Source: CAVWGP01 sp963754645
GTDB taxonomy: Bacteria; Pseudomonadota; Alphaproteobacteria; Bin65
Length of the DNA: 64,000 nucleotides
Direction: 5' to 3'
Assembly (NCBI GenBank): GCA_963754645.1
Contig: CAVWGP010000004.1
Location: forward strand, 1,364,001-1,428,000
Each line of letters begins with the position of its first letter. Within the stretch, counting starts at the first letter, position 1. Below, piece by piece: positions 1 to 9,179 of this stretch. The position numbers were made by a program, and so were the translations under genes. The notes beneath the pieces were generated by a model, which saw nothing but the letters and a program-made list of their open reading frames with translations, had not been told where the DNA came from and did no database searches.

Positions 1-259
1 GGCCTTCCGAGCCGCCGATGAGCTCGACGATAACGTCGGCATTGGCGCTGCGCGCCATCTCCACCGGGTCGTCGAACCAGGCATAGGCGGATAGATCGAT
101 CCCGCGATCGCGCCGGCGCTCGCGCGCCGATACCGCGGTGATCGTCAGACGGCGGCCACAGCGCGCGTCCAGCATCGTGGCCTGCTGCGTCAGCAACTTC
201 ACAAGGCCGGCCCCGACCGTGCCGAGGCCGGCAATGGCAATCTTGAGGGGTTCGTTCAA
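1..259 (-). CDS. hom: homoserine dehydrogenase, N-terminal part (runs off left edge)
   Basis: Translating the minus strand from a TTG at 259 gives a Rossmann NAD(P)-binding start with GLGTVGAGLV near residue 11, followed by DARCGRRLTITAVSAR and ADVIVELIGG. These are typical of the N-terminus of homoserine dehydrogenase, which reduces aspartate semialdehyde to homoserine for threonine, methionine and isoleucine synthesis. Only about 86 residues are present. The TTG overlaps the alaC stop codon (TTGA), so the two genes look translationally coupled. Start choice is inferred: no ATG lies nearby in this frame. Confidence 0.85.
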   Translation of the reverse strand, partial: MNEPLKIAIAGLGTVGAGLVKLLTQQATMLDARCGRRLTITAVSARERRRDRGIDLSAYAWFDDPVEMARSANADVIVELIGGSEG

Positions 260-1497
260 TTTGCGGCGGCTCGTTTGCGGGTCGACAGACGTTCGACCTT
301 GTTACCGGCACTGGCCGTCGCTAGGAAGGATTTTATGTTGCGCGTCGCCTGGCGAATGCGCTGCGTGTTTTCCACCAACGCGATGCGCAAATAGCCTTCG
401 CCGTATTCGCCGAAGCCGATCCCGGGCGCGACGGCGACTTTGGCTTCCTTCATCAACAGCTTGGCGAATTCGTTCGATCCGATATGCGCGAATGCCGGCG
501 GCAACGGCACCCAGGCGAACATCGATGCCGCCGGGCTCGGCACATCCCAGCCGGCGCCGCGCAAGCCCTTGATCAGGACATCGCGGCGCTCGCGATACAA
601 CTGGCGCAGCTCTTCGACGCAATCCTGCGGGCCGTTCAACGCCGCCGCCGCGGCAACCTGGATCGGCGTAAACGCACCGTAGTCGACATAAGATTTCACA
701 TGCGTCAGCGCGCCGACAAGGCGCCGATTGCCCACCGCATATCCCATGCGCCAGCCGGCCATCGAATAGGTCTTGCTGAACGATTGAATTTCGATCGCCA
801 CGTCCTTGGCGCCCGGTACTTGGAGAATCGACGGCGTCGGCGTGTCGCCGAAATAAATCTCGGCATAGGCCAAGTCCGAAATCACATATATGCCCGCGGA
901 TTTCGCGAAATCGACGACTTTCTTGTAGAAATCGAGGCCGACGACGCGCGCGGTCGGGTTCGACGGAAAGCTCACGACAACGGCCAGCGGCTTCGGCACG
1001 GAATGACGCACGGCGCGCTCGATATCTTTCAGGAAATCGGCTTCGCTATTTTCAATATTGAATGGAATATGCCGAATGGCCGCGCCGGCGATGATGAAGG
1101 CGTAGGTGTGAATCGGATAGGTCGGATTCGGGACCAATATGATGTCGCCCGGCTCGGTGATCGCCTGGGCCAGATTGACGAGCCCCTCTTTCGAACCCAG
1201 CGTGACGCAGACTTCGGTTTCCGAACTCAGGTCGACGTCGAAGCGGCGGCCGTAATAGGCGGCGATCGCCTTGCGCAAGCCGGGAATGCCACGCGACGCC
1301 GAATAGCGATGCGTCCGTGGATTCTGGACCGCCTCGGTCAGCTTGTCGACAATGTGCCGCGGCGTCGGCGTGTCAGGATTGCCCATGCCGAGATCGATAA
1401 TGTCTTCGCCGCGGGCGCGCGCCTTGGCCTTCATGCCGTTGACCTCGGCGAAAAGGTAGGGCGGCAGGCGCTTTATTCGAAAGAACTCGGAGGACAT
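256..1497 (-). CDS. alaC: class I/II aminotransferase, AlaC-type (alanine / LL-DAP aminotransferase-like)
   Basis: This 413-residue PLP enzyme of fold type I begins FFRIKRLPPYLFAEVN and has the MGNPD substrate-loop motif near residue 38, SFPSNPTA, and the Schiff-base lysine K242 in SFSKTYSMAGWRMGY. The N-terminal region closely resembles E. coli AlaC (YfdZ), a glutamate-pyruvate transaminase. In alphaproteobacteria the same protein next to hom is often labelled LL-diaminopimelate aminotransferase, and sequence alone does not settle the substrate. It is followed immediately by hom with overlapping stop and start codons, which suggests an amino-acid biosynthesis operon. Confidence 0.85.
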   Translation of the reverse strand: MSSEFFRIKRLPPYLFAEVNGMKAKARARGEDIIDLGMGNPDTPTPRHIVDKLTEAVQNPRTHRYSASRGIPGLRKAIAAYYGRRFDVDLSSETEVCVTLGSKEGLVNLAQAITEPGDIILVPNPTYPIHTYAFIIAGAAIRHIPFNIENSEADFLKDIERAVRHSVPKPLAVVVSFPSNPTARVVGLDFYKKVVDFAKSAGIYVISDLAYAEIYFGDTPTPSILQVPGAKDVAIEIQSFSKTYSMAGWRMGYAVGNRRLVGALTHVKSYVDYGAFTPIQVAAAAALNGPQDCVEELRQLYRERRDVLIKGLRGAGWDVPSPAASMFAWVPLPPAFAHIGSNEFAKLLMKEAKVAVAPGIGFGEYGEGYLRIALVENTQRIRQATRNIKSFLATASAGNKVERLSTRKRAAAN

Positions 1498-1512
1498 CGC
1501 GACGCTCGAAAA

Positions 1513-2217
1513 TTAACGCGGACGTGTCGCGGTCCGCGCGCCTGTCAGCGCCAAGTCGACCCGGCTGGCATCGACCCTGCCGTCTCCGACACCGGCGCGA
1601 ATTTGCGCCCGGTCGACGCCGAGGTTGATCAGCCCGTTGACGATCGTATTCGTGCGCGCTTGAGCATTGGCCCGCCGCGCCGCATCGTCGCCCTCCGCTC
1701 GGGCGCCGTGCCCGACGACAACGATGACGCCGCCAAGCTGGCGCTGCAAATTGGCGGCTCGGACAATCAACACGCCGCTGCCCTCCGGCAAAGTTGTCGC
1801 GTTGCGCTGGAACACGATGGAACCGATGCCGCCGCCGGGGGCGAGAACCGTCGCGGGTTGGCCCGCCGTGGCGCCCGGCGGCCGTGCCGCGCGCGGATCG
1901 ATCACCGTCGGCCGCGTATCGCCCGAATCGAAATTCGTCGTGCGCTCTTCCGTCGCGACCGGACCCGCGACATGACGCGCATTGGCGCGATCCGCCAGCA
2001 AACCTTCTTCCAGGGCGAGCCTTTGCCGCGTCGTCCCGGCATCGGGCGGCTTGTTCGGCACGCTTGCAAGGTTGGGAGATTCGGCGCTTTTCGCCGCTTC
2101 GTCCTTGTCGCTTTCGAGGCCGGTTACATCCCGCAACCAGCTGCAACCCGATACCAAGGAGAGGACGGCGACTGCCATCGCCGCGGCGCCCAAGCCACGC
2201 ATTCGAATTCCGAGCAT
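1513..2217 (-). CDS. OmpA-like C-terminal domain lipoprotein
   Basis: The product is about 234 residues. The ATG at 2217 is chosen over an upstream in-frame ATG because AGGAG lies 8 bases before it. It has a hydrophobic signal with the lipobox LVSGC, so it is probably a lipid-anchored envelope protein. A Pro/Ala/Thr-rich linker follows. The C-terminal 90 residues resemble an OmpA-family peptidoglycan-associated fold (SIVFQRNATTLPEGS; GVIVVVGHGARAEGDD; RRANAQARTNTIVNGLINLGVDRAQI). A role anchoring the outer membrane to peptidoglycan is inferred from the domain. It lies 15 bp upstream of alaC on the same strand. Confidence 0.65.
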   Translation of the reverse strand: MLGIRMRGLGAAAMAVAVLSLVSGCSWLRDVTGLESDKDEAAKSAESPNLASVPNKPPDAGTTRQRLALEEGLLADRANARHVAGPVATEERTTNFDSGDTRPTVIDPRAARPPGATAGQPATVLAPGGGIGSIVFQRNATTLPEGSGVLIVRAANLQRQLGGVIVVVGHGARAEGDDAARRANAQARTNTIVNGLINLGVDRAQIRAGVGDGRVDASRVDLALTGARTATRPR

Positions 2218-2328
2218 CCCGCTAACTCCTAGTTTGGCGGGCCGGAAAAGCGGCTCCGCCATGCAACGCCCAAGTGCCGATTCGCCAAAACAACGAGCCG
2301 GCAGTCTTTTACCGAGAATACAGAAATT

Positions 2329-2334
2329 TATAGT
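2329..2334 (+). promoter_or_regulatory. possible -10 element upstream of phaC
   Basis: A TATAGT hexamer sits in a locally AT-rich stretch about 65 bp upstream of the phaC start, in the divergent gap between the OmpA-like lipoprotein and phaC. No convincing -35 is present, so this is tentative. Confidence 0.3.
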
Positions 2335-2398
2335 GCATTTCGCAGTTGCGAGATATCCTGCCGCAAAGTGCTTGCCGTGTCTTATAGAGGAAGAGCCA

Positions 2399-4198
2399 AT
2401 GGCCGATCAACAAGCGAGCGCCACAAATGGCGGCGCAACTATGTCAATGAACGAACTCGCCGCGCTCGCCGAACGCACGCGCAAAGTCATGGTAGGCTAC
2501 CTCGCCCGGCAAGCTGCGGAGTCCGCCGCCCAACCCGATCCGCTCAATATGGCCGGCGCTTTCGCCCAAATGACCGCCCATCTTGTCCAGAACCCGCACA
2601 AACTCTGGGAGATGCAAGCGGCATTCTGGCAGGACTATGCCAAGCTATGGCAGGGCTCGCTGCAGCGCTGGTTCGGCCAGGAGACGACGCCGCACATCGA
2701 ACCGGCGGCTGACGACCGCCGTTTCAAAGACAAAAGCTGGTCCGAGCACGCGGCCTTCGATTTCATCAAGCAGAGCTACCTGCTGACCGCCAAATACATC
2801 CAGTCGGCGGCGCAATCGACCGACATGCTCGAGGGCCAATCGGCCAAGAAAGTCGAATTCTACACCAAGCAATTCGTCGATGCGATGGCGCCGTCGAATT
2901 TCGCTCTCACCAATCCCGAAGTGATCCGCGCGACGCTCGACAGCAAGGGCGAGAATTTGGTCCGCGGCCTCACCAATTTGCTCGACGACTTGGAGCGCGG
3001 CAAAGGCCGCCTCACGATTCGCATGACCGACGAATCCGCGTTCGAAGTCGGCCGCAACGTCGCGACATCGCCCGGCAAGGTCGTGCATCAAACCGACCTC
3101 ATGCAGCTCGTCCAATATGCGCCGACAACCGAGACCGTGGCGCGGCGGCCTTTGCTCATCGTCCCGCCCTGGATCAACAAGTTCTACATTCTCGATCTGC
3201 GTGAGAAGAATTCCTTCGTGCGCTGGGCGACTGCCCAAGGCCAAACGGTGTTCATGGTGTCGTGGGTGAACCCCGACGAACGCCTGGCTGGAAAAACTTT
3301 CGAAGACTACCTGGCGGAAGGCATCTTGGGCGCGCTCGACGCGATCGAAAAAGCGACCGGCGAGCGCGAAATCAACATCGTCGGCTACTGCCTCGGCGGC
3401 ACCTTGACCGCCGCCGCCCTCGCCTATCTCGCGGCCAAGGGCGACGACCGCGTCAAGAGCGCCACGTTCCTGACCACGCTGGTCGATTTCAAGGAAGCGG
3501 GCGACCTGACCGTTTTCATCGACGAGGAACAGCTCAAGAGCCTCGAAGCCCGCATGGCGAAAAAAGGCTACCTCGAAGGCGCCGACATGGCGACGACGTT
3601 CAATATGCTGCGCGCCAACGATCTGATCTGGTCCTTCGTCGTGCACAACTATCTTCTCGGCAAGGCGCCCTTCCCCTTCGACCTGCTTTATTGGAATTCC
3701 GACGCCACGCGCATGCCGGCCGCGATGCATGGCTTTTATCTGCGCAAGATGTACCAGGAAAACCTGCTTGTGCGGCCCGGCGCGATCACTCTCAAGAATG
3801 TCCCGATCGATCTCGGCAGGATCGCGATTCCGGTTTTCATCCTATCGACGCGCGAGGATCACATCGCGCCGTGGAAAGCGACCTACGCCGCGACGCAGCT
3901 CTATTCCGGCCCGGTCAGTTTCATCCTGTCCGGCTCCGGACACATTGCCGGCGTGGTCAATCCGGAGGGCTCGGACAAATACGGATATTGGGATAGCGAT
4001 GAAACCGCCTATCCAAAATCGCCCGACAAGTGGCTGGCCGCCGCGAAATTCCACGACGGTTCCTGGTGGCCGGCATGGCGGCAATGGCTGGCCCGCCAAT
4101 CCGGCGGCACGATGCCGGCGCGCAAGCCCGGCGCTGGCAAGCTCAAGGCGATCGAAGACGCGCCGGGCAGCTATGTCAAGACGAAGTCCGCCACGTAG
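2399..4198 (+). CDS. phaC: class I poly(3-hydroxyalkanoate) polymerase
   Basis: PhaC polymerises (R)-3-hydroxyacyl-CoA into storage polyester at the granule surface. The ATG at 2399 gives 599 residues, the usual class I length. It follows GAGGAAGAGCC, and the open frame upstream lacks homology. The N-terminal PhaC domain contains NPHKLWEMQAAFWQDY, and the alpha/beta-hydrolase half carries the lipase-box-like GYCLGG with the catalytic cysteine near residue 331. The Asp and His of the triad are in REDHIAPW and GSGHIAGVVNP. No phaA, phaB or phasin gene is adjacent, so polymer synthesis here relies on unlinked genes. Confidence 0.95.
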   Translation: MADQQASATNGGATMSMNELAALAERTRKVMVGYLARQAAESAAQPDPLNMAGAFAQMTAHLVQNPHKLWEMQAAFWQDYAKLWQGSLQRWFGQETTPHIEPAADDRRFKDKSWSEHAAFDFIKQSYLLTAKYIQSAAQSTDMLEGQSAKKVEFYTKQFVDAMAPSNFALTNPEVIRATLDSKGENLVRGLTNLLDDLERGKGRLTIRMTDESAFEVGRNVATSPGKVVHQTDLMQLVQYAPTTETVARRPLLIVPPWINKFYILDLREKNSFVRWATAQGQTVFMVSWVNPDERLAGKTFEDYLAEGILGALDAIEKATGEREINIVGYCLGGTLTAAALAYLAAKGDDRVKSATFLTTLVDFKEAGDLTVFIDEEQLKSLEARMAKKGYLEGADMATTFNMLRANDLIWSFVVHNYLLGKAPFPFDLLYWNSDATRMPAAMHGFYLRKMYQENLLVRPGAITLKNVPIDLGRIAIPVFILSTREDHIAPWKATYAATQLYSGPVSFILSGSGHIAGVVNPEGSDKYGYWDSDETAYPKSPDKWLAAAKFHDGSWWPAWRQWLARQSGGTMPARKPGAGKLKAIEDAPGSYVKTKSAT

Positions 4199-4207
4199 CC
4201 GCGCCGC

Positions 4208-4414
4208 CTAATCGGTCCACATCGGCTTCTTTGCTTCGGCCGCGGCCTCACCCGGCGAAACGCCGATATCGGCCAGCAAACGTTCGTCGAGCTCGCTCAA
4301 CGCATCGCGTTGCCGCGCGCGGTCGAGCCATCGGAGAATGACGCGCCACAGCCGCAGCGGCGCCGACGCGGCGCGCGGCGGGAGACAATCGGAGACGACA
4401 AACTCAGTCATCAT
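4208..4414 (-). CDS. DUF1127 domain small protein
   Basis: This 68-residue protein ends with the DUF1127 core RLWRVILRWLDRARQRDALSELDERLLADIGVS, an arginine-rich helix followed by the L-ADIG motif (shown here for orientation: WLDRARQRDALSELDE, LLADIGVS). The family consists of small alphaproteobacterial proteins, some linked to RNA turnover or phosphate and carbon metabolism. Candidate ATGs lie at 4414, 4411 and 4423. The first has GAGA just upstream. It converges on phaC with only 9 bp between stop codons. Confidence 0.75.
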   Translation of the reverse strand: MMTEFVVSDCLPPRAASAPLRLWRVILRWLDRARQRDALSELDERLLADIGVSPGEAAAEAKKPMWTD

Positions 4415-4517
4415 ATTTCTCATGGCAGATCGGCCTGCGGCGCGGGTTATTGCAACAGAATCGGACTTGAACAAGCGATCCTTTCTCGCCATGATTTGAG
4501 AAATTTTAAGGCCTGCC

Positions 4518-5444
4518 ATGCCGCGCCGCCTGCCCTCGCTCAACGCCTTGCGCGCCTTCGAGGCCGCCGCCCGCCATATGAGCCTGACCAAGGCGGCGGA
4601 CGAGCTGCATGTCACGCCGGGTGCCGTCAGCCATCAGATCAAATCGCTCGAAGCGCAGCTCGGCGCCCGGCTGTTCCGCCGCACGGCGCGCGGCCTCGCC
4701 TTCACCGATACCGGCCGCGACTATCTCCCGGTCGTCCGCGAATCGTTCGATCGCCTCACCGCCGGCACCGAGGCACTGTTCGGCAAGAACCGATCCGGCA
4801 TGCTGACCGTCAGCGTATCGCATAATTTCGCGACCAAGTGGCTAGTCCACCGGCTTGGCCGGTTCAACGCCGCGCATCCCGATATCGACCTTCGTATCGC
4901 GGCCATGGCCGAGCATATCGATTTTACGCAAGGCGACGTCGATCTCGCGGTCCGCCATGGCGATGGCAATTGGCCGGGCTTGGCCGTCACCCGCCTGATC
5001 GACGAGCAAACCGTGCCGCTCTGCAGCCCTTCCTTGACGCGCGGCAAGAAGCCGTTGCGCCGCCCGGCCGATCTGCGCCAGCACGCGCTGCTGCACAATC
5101 CCGGACCGGTTGATTGGCGACACTGGGCGGAAGCGGCCGGCATCGGCGAGTTCGACACGCGGCGCGGACCGCGCTTCGATCAAACAAGCCTCGCAATCGA
5201 AGCCGCGGTCGATGGGCTCGGCGTCGTACTGGCGCGAACCGCGCTCGCCGCGCACGACATCGTCGGCGGGCGCCTGGTACAGCCGTTCGGGCCGGCATTG
5301 CCGGCAAGTTTTGCCTACTACATCGTATGCCCGGCGCCGGCGGCTGGTCGTCCGATGATCAAAGCTTTTCGCGAGTGGCTTATCGCCGAAGCGACCGAGG
5401 ACGCTAAGAAACTCGCCAAGCTCGGCATCGGCCGCAAGTCTTGA
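4518..5444 (+). CDS. LysR-family transcriptional regulator, GcvA-like
   Basis: The 308 residues begin with a LysR winged helix-turn-helix (SLNALRAFEAAARHMSLTKAA, then ELHVTPGAVSHQIKSLEAQL) of the GcvA/AmpR type. A periplasmic-binding-like effector domain follows (DIDLRIAAMAEHIDF; GDVDLAVRHGDGNWPG). GcvA-like proteins sense small metabolites, often amino acids. No divergent target gene is adjacent apart from the short DUF1127 gene, so the regulon is unknown. Confidence 0.85.
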   Translation: MPRRLPSLNALRAFEAAARHMSLTKAADELHVTPGAVSHQIKSLEAQLGARLFRRTARGLAFTDTGRDYLPVVRESFDRLTAGTEALFGKNRSGMLTVSVSHNFATKWLVHRLGRFNAAHPDIDLRIAAMAEHIDFTQGDVDLAVRHGDGNWPGLAVTRLIDEQTVPLCSPSLTRGKKPLRRPADLRQHALLHNPGPVDWRHWAEAAGIGEFDTRRGPRFDQTSLAIEAAVDGLGVVLARTALAAHDIVGGRLVQPFGPALPASFAYYIVCPAPAAGRPMIKAFREWLIAEATEDAKKLAKLGIGRKS

Positions 5445-5463
5445 GGCAAGGCCGCCGTATGCC

Positions 5464-5853
5464 CTAGTTCGTCGGCGCGGCGAACATCATTTTGTGGACA
5501 ATCAAATCCTGCCGCGGCTGCGCGAGCCGAATTTTGAGCGCCCACTCGCCATGCATGTCGAGCACGATGCGGAAGCGATACTCGCCCGGCGCGCCGGTCG
5601 CTTCGGCTTTCACCGGTTTGACGTTGTGCGCGAGCGGCATTGACGGCATGTCGGCGCCAACGACGACGGCGGCGCCCTGGATCGGCACGCCCGAGTTGCG
5701 CCCGGTGAGCTTGAGCGTGCAATCGTAGGTCAATTTCTCAACTGCGCTGCAATTGACGATCGCCGCCATGCGATCGTCGGCATGCGCCGAAAAGCCGGCG
5801 GCCCAAATGCCGCCGACAGCCAGCGATAGCGCTATTCGTCGAATACCGATCAT
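5464..5853 (-). CDS. exported YtkA/FixH-like beta-sandwich protein
   Basis: The ATG at 5853 follows GAGGGAAGG and overlaps the stop of the upstream livF-type gene (ATGA). The product is 129 residues with a signal peptide ending near SAHADD. The mature part has two cysteines (VNCSAVEKLTYDC) and an immunoglobulin-like YtkA pattern: PIQGAAVVVGADMPSMPLAHN, then GEYRFRIVLDMHGEWALKI. Related domains occur in copper-handling and FixH proteins. Its position at the end of a Liv-type operon is unexplained. Confidence 0.65.
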   Translation of the reverse strand: MIGIRRIALSLAVGGIWAAGFSAHADDRMAAIVNCSAVEKLTYDCTLKLTGRNSGVPIQGAAVVVGADMPSMPLAHNVKPVKAEATGAPGEYRFRIVLDMHGEWALKIRLAQPRQDLIVHKMMFAAPTN

Positions 5854-6572
5854 GACCTTCCCTCGGACTTGATACCCATATAAGCCTCGCGCAATCCGGG
5901 ATCGCGGGCAAGTAACGAAGCCGCGCCTTGCTTCACGATCCGGCCGCTTTCGATCACGTAGGCGCGATCCGCAAGGGCAAGAGCCCGCGCCACGTTCTGC
6001 TCGACCAGCAGGGTCGTAGTTCCCTCCGACTTGAAGCCCGCAATGATGGCCCACACCTCATCGGCAAAACGCGGCGACAGGCCGAGCGCAGGCTCATCGA
6101 GCAGCATCAGCCGCGGCCGCGCCATGAGCCCGCGCGCCAAAGCCAGCATCTGCGCCTGTCCGCCGGAAAGACTGGCACCCACGTCGTCGAGCCGCCCCGC
6201 CAGCATCGGGAATTGCTTGAGCACGCGATCGAATGTCGCCGCCAGCGCTTCCGTTTCCAGCCGCGCATAGGCGCCCAGCCGCAAATTTTCGCGCACCGAT
6301 AGCGTGCCGACAATGAGCCGGCCCTCGGGCACATAGGCGATGCCGAGAGGTAGAATGCGGTGCGCCGGCCAATTCGTGATGGCCTTACCTTCGAACCGAA
6401 TCGCGCCGCTCGATGATCTTTCGATGCCGGCGATGGCCTTCAACAGCGAGCTCTTGCCGGCACCGTTCGCGCCGACAAGGGCCACGACTTCGCCGGCTTC
6501 GACCCGCAGCGTCACATCTTGCAACGCGCGAATGCCGCCATAGGCCAGCGACAGATTGGCGACTTCAAGCAT
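5850..6572 (-). CDS. ABC transporter ATP-binding protein, LivF type (set 2)
   Basis: The ATG at 6572 gives 240 residues. A TTG further upstream is a weaker start. Walker A is GANGAGKSS, the ABC signature is LSGGQAQMLALARGL, Walker B is LMLLDEPALGL, and the H-loop region lies near LLVEQNVARAL. It is the second ATPase of a HAAT-type importer and pairs with the LivG-type ATPase upstream, whose stop it overlaps by 8 bp. It belongs to the downstream permease/ATPase set of this locus. Confidence 0.88.
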   Translation of the reverse strand: MLEVANLSLAYGGIRALQDVTLRVEAGEVVALVGANGAGKSSLLKAIAGIERSSSGAIRFEGKAITNWPAHRILPLGIAYVPEGRLIVGTLSVRENLRLGAYARLETEALAATFDRVLKQFPMLAGRLDDVGASLSGGQAQMLALARGLMARPRLMLLDEPALGLSPRFADEVWAIIAGFKSEGTTTLLVEQNVARALALADRAYVIESGRIVKQGAASLLARDPGLREAYMGIKSEGRS

Positions 6573-7314
6573 CGGCCGCCGTGCCGCGCCCAAGATAGAC
6601 TTCGATAACGCCCGGATCCTTCAGCACCTCCGACGGGCTGCCTTCCGCGATCTTGCGGCCGAAATCCAGGACCGCGACGCGCTGACATAATTGTGCGACA
6701 AGATCGAGCTTGTGCTCGACGAGGAGCAGCGTCACGTCGGCGGGGACAAGAGCGCGAATGATCTCCGCCATGTCGGCGGTTTCGGCCGGGGTCATTCCGC
6801 CCGCCGGCTCGTCCAACAGCAGAAGCCGCGGCTCGCGCGCCAAGGCGCGGGCGAGTTCGAGACGCCGTTGCTGCGCGAGCGGCAGCTCGCCCGCAAGTCG
6901 ATCGGCCGTGGCCGCCAAACCCAGACGGTCCAGCAAATCGGCGATCCGCGTTCGCCGCCGTCGCTCGATGTCGCTGTTGCGCCGGAGCAACGACGCATCG
7001 GACATTGCGTGCTGGCCCACCCAAGCGTTCTCGAAAACAGTCATGTGCGGCACAAGGCGCAAATTTTGAAACGTGCGCGCAATGCCCGCGCGGGCAAATT
7101 CCTCCATTGGCCGCGACGACAGCCGCTCGCCATTGAAATGAATGGCCCCATGCGCCGGCGGATAGATGCCCGAAATCAGATTGAGCACACTTGTCTTGCC
7201 CGATCCGTTCGGCCCGATGAGGGCAAATCGCGCGCCGTTGGGCACGGCGAGGTCGAGATCGGCAACGGCCTCGACCGCGCCGAATCGCAGAGCCAAGCTT
7301 TCAAGCTTGAGCAT
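6565..7314 (-). CDS. ABC transporter ATP-binding protein, LivG type (set 2)
   Basis: The 249 residues carry Walker A GPNGSGKTS, a family-typical degenerate signature LPLAQQRRLELARAL, Walker B LLLLDEPAGGM, and the LivG-type segment ARTFQNLRLVPHMTVFENA. With the following LivF-type protein it forms the ATPase pair of a HAAT importer. It overlaps the upstream livM-like gene by 14 bp. Confidence 0.88.
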   Translation of the reverse strand: MLKLESLALRFGAVEAVADLDLAVPNGARFALIGPNGSGKTSVLNLISGIYPPAHGAIHFNGERLSSRPMEEFARAGIARTFQNLRLVPHMTVFENAWVGQHAMSDASLLRRNSDIERRRRTRIADLLDRLGLAATADRLAGELPLAQQRRLELARALAREPRLLLLDEPAGGMTPAETADMAEIIRALVPADVTLLLVEHKLDLVAQLCQRVAVLDFGRKIAEGSPSEVLKDPGVIEVYLGRGTAADA

Positions 7315-8230
7315 CGTGCCGCCGGCCGGAGAAATAATGCCGGCCGCGCCAGCGCCGAACGAGCCAGCGCACGCGCCGCTCGTCGAGCACGCCGCGCGGC
7401 ATGACGATCAGCATGAGCGCCACCAAGCCGCCGAATACGATCATGCGATAGCCTTGAAAGATCCGGATCGATTCGAGCAAACCGATATCGATGAGCACGC
7501 CCAATAGCGGGCCGAGCGCCGTGCCGAGGCCGCCCATCAGCCCATAGGCCAAGCTATGCACGCCCAGCATGACGTTGAACAATTTCGGCTCGATGTAGGT
7601 CGTCAAATGCGCATATAGGCAACCGCCGACACCGGCGATGGCGCCGGCGGCCGCGGCGGTCACGATCTTGACGCGGACCACCCGGATGCCCTGGGACGCA
7701 GCCAGAAGCGGGTCGGCGCCGACCAGACGCAGAATCGAGCCGAGCCGGCCGCGCTCGACAACGAAAAACGCCGCCAGAATTGCGCCCAGCAGCGCGAAAA
7801 TCAGGACCATATAGGCCACAGGCGAGATGTTGCGCTCAAGCACATAGCGAATTTCGCCAAATCCATCAGGACCGTTCGGCCCCACCATCGCGCCGCGAAT
7901 TTCGGCCTGATACGTCCAGACCTCGAAGACCAGTCGGATCAACTCGGCAAAGGCCAACGTCGCGATGGCAAAATAGAGGCCGCGGACCCGCAAAGTTGCC
8001 AAGCCGACAAGGCCGGCGGCGAGGCCGGAGATCGCGGCGCCAAAGAACATGGCGGCGCCGAGATCGAGACCCCAAAGCGTCGTCGCGATTCCGGACATGT
8101 AGGCGCCGATCGCGAAAAACGCCTGCTGGCCGAACGAAATCTCCCCGGTGATCAGCAAGAGATAAGCCGACAGCGCCAGGAACGACATCATCCCGATATT
8201 CGACAGCACGGCGACGAGATAGTCGTTCAT
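7301..8230 (-). CDS. ABC transporter permease, LivM type (set 2)
   Basis: This 309-residue polytopic membrane protein has the LivM signature features ISFGQQAFFAIGAYMSGI, RVRGLYFAIATLAFAELIRLV and SLAYGLMGGLGTALGPLLG. With the LivH-type partner it forms the inner-membrane channel for a branched-chain amino acid or similar organic acid substrate. It begins 8 bp after the livH-type stop. Confidence 0.88.
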   Translation of the reverse strand: MNDYLVAVLSNIGMMSFLALSAYLLLITGEISFGQQAFFAIGAYMSGIATTLWGLDLGAAMFFGAAISGLAAGLVGLATLRVRGLYFAIATLAFAELIRLVFEVWTYQAEIRGAMVGPNGPDGFGEIRYVLERNISPVAYMVLIFALLGAILAAFFVVERGRLGSILRLVGADPLLAASQGIRVVRVKIVTAAAAGAIAGVGGCLYAHLTTYIEPKLFNVMLGVHSLAYGLMGGLGTALGPLLGVLIDIGLLESIRIFQGYRMIVFGGLVALMLIVMPRGVLDERRVRWLVRRWRGRHYFSGRRHDAQA

Positions 8231-8237
8231 CGCGCCC

Positions 8238-9137
8238 TCAAACGCGCTTGAGCGATGCGGCTTCGCGCTCGGCGAAGCCCTGCGCCAAGAGGCCGCCGGG
8301 GCGCAGTATGAGCAACACGAAAAGCACGCCGTAGGACGCGAATTCCTTATGCGCGGCGCCGAAATATTGCTGCGCCAAAGTTTCGATCGTCCCCAAGACC
8401 ACGCCGCCGAGCACGGCGCCGCGCAACGATCCCATGCCGCCGATCATCATGGCGATAAGGCCCTTGAGCGTCAGCGCCATCCCGGAATGGAGCGTCACTT
8501 GCTCCTCGGTGGCCGCGATGAGAAATCCGGCTACGCCGCCGATCGCGGAGGCAAGGACGAACGCCGAAAACGCGACCCGCTCGACCGCCACGCCCATGGC
8601 GCGCGCCGCCGCCGGATTTTCGGTGACCGCGCGTACAGCGAGGCCGTAGCGCGTGCGGTGCAGGCCGACTTCGACGGCGATCGCCAGGATCGCCGCCAGG
8701 AAGAACATGGCGAGGTATTCGGCGCGCAATTGAAACGGCCCCAGCTCGATCATCGAGCGCTCGACGAGCGGCGGAAAACCGTAAGTCCGGTTGGGAAACA
8801 ACAGGGCCAGCACCTCCTCGATCTGCATCCAGACCGCGAAGCTCGACACCATTGAGGCGATCGCAGCACCCCGGCGCACCGCCCAAAAACACACGCGTTC
8901 CACGTAAATTCCCGCGAGCACCGCGGCGCCGATCGTCGCCAACGCCACCGCCCAGCCGCCGAGCTTGAATTGGCCGAAGACCGCGGCGCCGGCAAAAGCG
9001 CCGAACAAGACGGAGGAGCCGTAGGCGAGATTGATGCGCCGGAGCACGCCGAAGACGAGCGTGAACCCCAGGGCCAACAGCGCATAGGCCGAGCCGGCCA
9101 TGGCGCCGTCGAGCGCCGCCTGAACGAAGGCGATCAT
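8238..9137 (-). CDS. ABC transporter permease, LivH type (set 2)
   Basis: The 299-residue membrane protein shows LivH-type motifs: ALLALGFTLVFGVLRRINLAYG, RYGLAVRAVTENPAAARAMG, and the C-terminal LKGLIAMMIGGMGSLRGAVLGG. It heads the second permease/ATPase set, 42 bp after the first set's livF-type gene. No second binding-protein gene lies between them. Confidence 0.88.
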   Translation of the reverse strand: MIAFVQAALDGAMAGSAYALLALGFTLVFGVLRRINLAYGSSVLFGAFAGAAVFGQFKLGGWAVALATIGAAVLAGIYVERVCFWAVRRGAAIASMVSSFAVWMQIEEVLALLFPNRTYGFPPLVERSMIELGPFQLRAEYLAMFFLAAILAIAVEVGLHRTRYGLAVRAVTENPAAARAMGVAVERVAFSAFVLASAIGGVAGFLIAATEEQVTLHSGMALTLKGLIAMMIGGMGSLRGAVLGGVVLGTIETLAQQYFGAAHKEFASYGVLFVLLILRPGGLLAQGFAEREAASLKRV

Positions 9138-9179
9138 CGGCGGCGCGCGGAAGGCGCGGCCGCGCCGGACGGCGCGGCA

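Noticed and set aside
484..2232. Long open frame on the plus strand opposite alaC and the OmpA-like gene
   Set aside because: It is antisense to two well-supported genes, arginine-rich with no recognisable domain, and shows the usual shadow-frame composition of GC-rich DNA.
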